A stretch of DNA of 37,571 nt from Opitutaceae bacterium (lineage in GTDB: Bacteria > Verrucomicrobiota > Verrucomicrobiia > Opitutales > Opitutaceae), in NCBI GenBank assembly GCA_041395105.1, contig JAWLBB010000013.1, positions 1 to 37,571 on the forward strand, in the 5' to 3' direction. Made by a program: the position numbers and the translations under genes. The notes below the pieces were generated by a model. It did no database searches. It saw only the letters and a list, made by a program, of their open reading frames with translations, and was not told the origin of the DNA. Positions 34,733 through 37,571 of this stretch are shown piece by piece (within the stretch, counting starts at the first letter, position 1; the number at the start of each line of letters is the position of its first letter).

Positions 34733-37571
34733 TCAAGGTCCGTAAGTCGGTAGCGGACCGCATTCGGAATAAAGGCGGTTCCTGAGGGCCGCAACCGCCA
34801 ATTCGGATCCAGAACCTGTTATGTAGGGCGTAAAAAGGTCGAGTAAAGCTTGAGCATAGTTCATGCAACCCACCGGGTCCATGCGCTCACCTAATGTCTT
34901 CTCCACATCTTTAACTCTTGCACGCACTCTTGCTGGAAGCAACTCAAGTAAAGGACCGATTTGGTCAGCAACCTTGATCGCGTGAAGTGCGTTCGCAATA
35001 ACGCCAAGACCTTTGGTGTCCAATTTGTTCGTTATGTCAAAGACGCGTGTTTTCTCGTAAAATGCATCGATGGTTTCGACTGATACGACGACACTGTTCG
35101 CCTGTGACGCGATTGCAGCTGTCTCTGCACGGATGTGAATTATCGACATATGAACAATCACCGCCTGGACCTCTTCGGGGGTAAGTGAGGAAAGAACCTT
35201 TAGTAACTCGCTCGCTAATTGACCGTCGATCCCTCCAACTAGCCCTATTATTGCATCAAGAGACCCGTCACTAATAGTTCCACTTTGGGCCTCCTCATCG
35301 GCGGCATTCCACCCCATGGCGATGGGACCGTGCCTGAGCGGAGCCGGGGTGCCGAGCCCGCCGAAAGTATCCGCGAACCGTGCACCCGCCCGCCAGGTAT
35401 CCGTGTAGGTGTCGAACATCTTCGGGCGGTCCGGTCGTCCTCCGAAGATTTTGCCGAGGACATAATTCTCGAACATGCTGAACAGAGCATTCGCTACGAA
35501 TAGGGTTGCTTCGCCGTCCACAAATTGCCCGAGGTGATCCCACCGGTTGACCGGATCGTTTCCACAATAGGCGTAGAGATTGAGACCGCCGTTTTCAGCG
35601 ATGGGATCTCGTGAGATGAAGCGGCCCAATGACGGCGAATAGTAGCGGTGATTGTATTGGTAAAGACCGGTCTGGGTATCATACCATTTGCTGGCGAAGC
35701 GGATCGGATTGGCGGTCGCGTAGGTGCCGGCCGATTGTATCAACTCGCCGGAAGCCGAGTAGCCGTAGACAGCCGCAAAGGCGCCTGAATTCTTGATCAG
35801 ACCGTGGACATTGCCGTTGGCGTCATAGACCGGCAGGTAGAAGGTGTACCCTTCGCTGATCATGAGCAGACCGCCCACGCCGCCTCCGCCGTGCAGGGTG
35901 CCGGTTGTGTCCAATCCCCAGGTGAAGGTGCGGACCAGGCTCAGGGTGCTTGGTCCGGCCAGTTCCGCGATCACGTTCCAGCCGTCATAGATGTAGCGGC
36001 GATCCGAGACGAGGATCCCATAGGACCGTTCGATCTTGCGGACCCGGCGGTTTTGGTAATCGTACTTGAATTCGAGATACACTCCGGAAGATGAATGCGC
36101 GGCCGTAGCCAAGCGGTTCTCCGCGTCCCAGGTGTAGGTCCAGACTCCGTCGCCGGTAAGGTTGCCGTCGGCATCGTGCGAAAACGAAATGCCGGCCACA
36201 CTATCGTATTCGTTGCTGTTGTTGGGGACATAATCGCGAGAGACACCGTTTTTCCATTCGTCGTCGCGGTTGCCCTGCGAATCGTGATTCCAGATCCGCT
36301 GCCGATTCGGGATCAGGGCATTGTTGGACAAGTCTCGAGCCTGTGCGTTGTAGACTTCACCGCGGGCGGTGTAGAGGTATTCGTCCTTGATGCCTTCCTC
36401 GTAGCCGAGGTTCTCAAAAATCGAACCAATGGCCGACCGGTTCGAAGACTGGCCCACGTCATCGAGAGTGTAGTCAAATTTGCCCTTCAAGGATGTGTTC
36501 CACTTGGTTTCGACTTTCTTGATCACTTCGCGCCAGCTCTGCCACTCGGTTTCGCGCCGGAACCCCTCGACATACCAACCGCCATCGACGGCCGAAACCT
36601 GGTCGGACCCCGGTTGGTATTCGTAGTTGAAATCCGCGCCCACGATGTATGGGCGGTGCCCCGTCAGCTTCGACAAGCGCCCGGTAACGGCGGAATAGTA
36701 ATGGATACTCTCAACTTCCAGGTTGGCAGTGGTCAGATCGTTGCCCGCGTGCGCGGAATCCTCCCAGCCCAGTCGCACCCTCGAGGGCCGCCCAAGGGTA
36801 TCGTAGGATCGGTAGATCTGGCGGCTGTTCGAGGACTGCGCGCCGTACCAGGTGGAGCTCAAACGCTGGGCCTGCAGCTGGTCGTCGTTGGAGCGGTGAA
36901 AGAACTCGTGCCAGCCGGTGGCATCGTAGACACGTCGGACACGACCTGTGCGCGAGAACTTTCCGTTGAAGTTTGAATAATAGAAGGATACATCCGGGGT
37001 GCTGTCGCCGTAGTCGATCTTCTTGATCTCACCGGTGCGATAACCCGTGCTCTCTTCGTAAGTATAGGTCGTCGTGACTCCACGGGCCCAGGTTCGTGTC
37101 TTGACCTGACCCCGATCGTTGTAGGTGAAGCTGACGGAGGATCCGCCGGGATCGGTCTTGGAAAAGACCAGGCCTGTCTTCACACCGCCCTGGGTATTGG
37201 TGAACGACCAGGTCGTCTGATCGTAGACCTGCCCGCTGCCGGGCCAGGTGCCATTGTCCCAGTTCACCCCGGTGCCGCGGTAGAGCCGCATCTTGGTCTT
37301 CCACCCGTAGTCGTTGTATTCGTATTCGACCGGGTTTTGTCCGCTACCCCATTCATGGGTGAGCTGCCCCCTGGTATCGTAGGCGTAGCGTTTGTTCTTC
37401 CACTGGTGCGAATCGTTGATGCTCTCCATGGAAACGCGGCCGATGGCGTCGTAGTAGGTCTGCTGGAACCCGCCACCGCCGAGTTCGGGTTGTTTCTTGT
37501 GCTTCACAAATGTCGTGCCCGGATAATACTCCAGTTCAACAGAAACGTCGTCGCGCGTCGAGGTTTTCTGG
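34733..37571 (-). CDS. Rhs/YD-repeat polymorphic toxin, C-terminal part
   Basis: The frame stays open to the right edge of the window, so the N-terminus is missing; about 945 residues are visible. Most of it is YD repeats (such as YEYNDYGWKTKM and FTYNDRGQVKTRTW) that form the Rhs shell. The RHS-associated core follows: NPIRFASKWYD, LYQYNHRYYSPSLGRFISRD and GGLNLYAYCGNDPVNRWDHLGQF. The usual DPxG at the cleavage boundary reads DHLG here. A shared linker of about 70 residues (FSMFENYVLGKIFGGRPD) leads into a unique tip of about 185 residues from GWNAADEEAQSG. This tip is helical, with a late Cys pair (GCMNYAQALL, YSECGPLP), and no family was recognised. It is likely an exported or injected toxin in contact-dependent competition. 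The candidate immunity gene follows 16 bp downstream. Confidence 0.9.
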   Translation of the reverse strand, partial: QKTSTRDDVSVELEYYPGTTFVKHKKQPELGGGGFQQTYYDAIGRVSMESINDSHQWKNKRYAYDTRGQLTHEWGSGQNPVEYEYNDYGWKTKMRLYRGTGVNWDNGTWPGSGQVYDQTTWSFTNTQGGVKTGLVFSKTDPGGSSVSFTYNDRGQVKTRTWARGVTTTYTYEESTGYRTGEIKKIDYGDSTPDVSFYYSNFNGKFSRTGRVRRVYDATGWHEFFHRSNDDQLQAQRLSSTWYGAQSSNSRQIYRSYDTLGRPSRVRLGWEDSAHAGNDLTTANLEVESIHYYSAVTGRLSKLTGHRPYIVGADFNYEYQPGSDQVSAVDGGWYVEGFRRETEWQSWREVIKKVETKWNTSLKGKFDYTLDDVGQSSNRSAIGSIFENLGYEEGIKDEYLYTARGEVYNAQARDLSNNALIPNRQRIWNHDSQGNRDDEWKNGVSRDYVPNNSNEYDSVAGISFSHDADGNLTGDGVWTYTWDAENRLATAAHSSSGVYLEFKYDYQNRRVRKIERSYGILVSDRRYIYDGWNVIAELAGPSTLSLVRTFTWGLDTTGTLHGGGGVGGLLMISEGYTFYLPVYDANGNVHGLIKNSGAFAAVYGYSASGELIQSAGTYATANPIRFASKWYDTQTGLYQYNHRYYSPSLGRFISRDPIAENGGLNLYAYCGNDPVNRWDHLGQFVDGEATLFVANALFSMFENYVLGKIFGGRPDRPKMFDTYTDTWRAGARFADTFGGLGTPAPLRHGPIAMGWNAADEEAQSGTISDGSLDAIIGLVGGIDGQLASELLKVLSSLTPEEVQAVIVHMSIIHIRAETAAIASQANSVVVSVETIDAFYEKTRVFDITNKLDTKGLGVIANALHAIKVADQIGPLLELLPARVRARVKDVEKTLGERMDPVGCMNYAQALLDLFTPYITGSGSELAVAALRNRLYSECGPLPTYGP

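Overview
The window looks like a high-GC chromosome segment from a verrucomicrobial bacterium, probably Opitutales-like. This rests on three things: a TonB-dependent receptor with the LSPFEV and GSRI lead-in typical of that phylum, a secreted glycosidase with an Ig-like domain and tandem C-terminal domains of a kind common there, and a Gram-negative cell-envelope gene set. No rRNA, tRNA or CRISPR array was seen.

Positions 1-14,000 hold an HMGL-like aldolase gene and then a compact beta-glucan utilisation locus. A large cytoplasmic GH-Q-clan (GH94/149/161-type) phosphorylase and a secreted clan-A glycosidase resembling GH72/GH17 are read leftward. A TonB receptor, a LacI-family regulator and a secreted GH16 laminarinase-like enzyme are read rightward. 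A GPH/MFS sugar symporter is read leftward. Two almost identical 22-bp palindromes (AAAGTGCA-N6-TGCACYTT) lie in the divergent phosphorylase/TonB promoter region and upstream of the symporter, and are probably the LacI-type operators. Proposed flow: GH16 and the GH72-like enzyme cut beta-1,3-glucan outside, the receptor and symporter import oligosaccharides, and the phosphorylase splits them inside.

Positions 14,000-19,750 hold asd, a divergent L,D-transpeptidase-fold gene, and a transglutaminase / DUF2126 putative amidoligase / transglutaminase cassette. Positions 19,800-27,800 hold a secreted protein of unknown function coupled to an O-antigen-ligase-like membrane protein, a P1B-4-type metal ATPase, a DinG/XPD-like helicase, a PP2C phosphatase and a small TPR protein. 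A heparinase II/III-like gene follows (27,873-29,771).

Positions 29,900-37,571 are an accessory island. It contains a REP-associated tyrosine transposase (RAYT) flanked by inverted copies of a short repeat, with further copies of that repeat in a tandem array. It also contains a large Rhs/YD-repeat protein that runs off the right edge, with a novel-looking C-terminal tip and a secreted candidate immunity protein just downstream. A second, frameshifted Rhs tip carries a caspase/CHAT-like C-terminus, followed by a candidate lipoprotein immunity gene broken by an in-frame TAA. A 5'-truncated HD-domain gene sits at the edge of the repeat array. The tips and candidate immunity genes are visibly more AT-rich than the rest of the window, which fits exchange of polymorphic-toxin cassettes.
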